A stretch of DNA of 12,096 nt from contig JANLHY010000383.1 in the NCBI GenBank assembly GCA_024653795.1, forward strand, positions 1 through 12,096, given 5' to 3'. The translations under genes and the position numbers were made by a program. The notes beneath the pieces are model-generated. The model had not been told where the DNA came from and searched no databases. It was given only the letters and a program-made list of their open reading frames with translations. This document shows positions 11,864 through 12,096 of the stretch, one piece after another. Each line of letters begins with the position of its first letter. Position 1 is the stretch's first letter. The DNA is from Candidatus Brocadiaceae bacterium. Its GTDB lineage: Bacteria > Planctomycetota > Brocadiia > Brocadiales > Brocadiaceae.

Positions 11864-12096
11864 ACAACAAGTGGCGAATATCGGGTGGCTCGTGACGAGA
11901 ATCACGTCACACGTCTCATGTCACTCGACACTTTTCTACGTATTGTTTTTAGTGATAATCTGTATAACATGTTTAGTAACAATTTAGTTTTTTGAAAAAT
12001 TAAGCCCTGTTAAGGGCGTACTGTTTGTAGCAATTAATCGTTAAGATACGATTAGCTCCGTAGGAGCGGCCTGTATATGATTGATATGCAAACAGG
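11864..12096. other. Non-coding right end with a run of hairpins
   Basis: No gene seen. After a short self-complementary CTCGTGACGAG and GTCAC-rich stretch (about 11889-11930) comes AT-rich DNA and then closely spaced hairpins: GCCCT-gtta-AGGGC (12004-12017), TAATCGT-taagat-ACGATTA (12035-12054), GCTCC-gta-GGAGC (12055-12067) and CCTGT...ACAGG (12070-12096). The sequence CTGTTTGTAG after the first hairpin resembles CCTGTATATGAT after the third, hinting at a repeat unit of about 50 bp that continues past the window. Confidence 0.55.

Overview
The window reads as a piece of chromosome of moderate GC from an environmental, probably uncultured Gram-negative bacterium with periplasmic c-type cytochromes, heavy-metal export genes and intergenic spaces full of short palindromic repeats. 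That style recalls anammox Planctomycetota such as Brocadia or Kuenenia relatives, but this is a low-confidence impression because no marker gene is present.

Layout. Positions 1-3628 hold a minus-strand metal and efflux cluster: a Cys-rich exported protein, a TolC/CzcC-type outer-membrane channel, a YnfA-family membrane protein and the N-terminal 261 residues of a Zn/Cd-type P-type ATPase that runs off the left edge. A 223-bp foldback element with 18-bp perfect inverted ends and a TAA target duplication lies between the Cys-rich gene and the channel gene. Positions 3629-4165 are non-coding and consist mainly of palindromes and tandem repeats. Positions 4166-8418 carry a plus-strand run: a secreted di-heme cytochrome c peroxidase/MauG-type protein, a small divergent Ser/Thr-kinase-like protein 16 bp behind it, then an Aquifex-type aconitase. 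A 25-codon remnant of a REP-associated (RAYT) transposase follows.

Positions 8625-10288 are the most interesting part: a two-cassette integron-like array on the minus strand without an integrase in the window. Each cassette ends in an attC-like site with the expected arms and unpaired bases. The first cassette (10287 down to about 9485) has one GC-rich gene of unknown function with a D...ExK nuclease-like motif. The second (about 9484 to 8631) carries a higBA toxin-antitoxin pair with its own promoter, an overlapping palindromic operator and probably a leaderless mRNA. Just outside the first cassette boundary is a TATAAT promoter box embedded in a 17-bp palindrome, with a second copy of the palindrome about 130 bp further upstream, which could drive the captured gene.

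Positions 10289-11031 are gene-free and contain hairpin repeats and a 130-140 bp MITE-like element. Positions 11032-11799 encode uridine phosphorylase on the minus strand, with an unusual Glu where the uracil-recognising Gln is normally found. The right end (11800-12096) holds another copy of a dispersed repeat and a series of small hairpins cut by the window edge.
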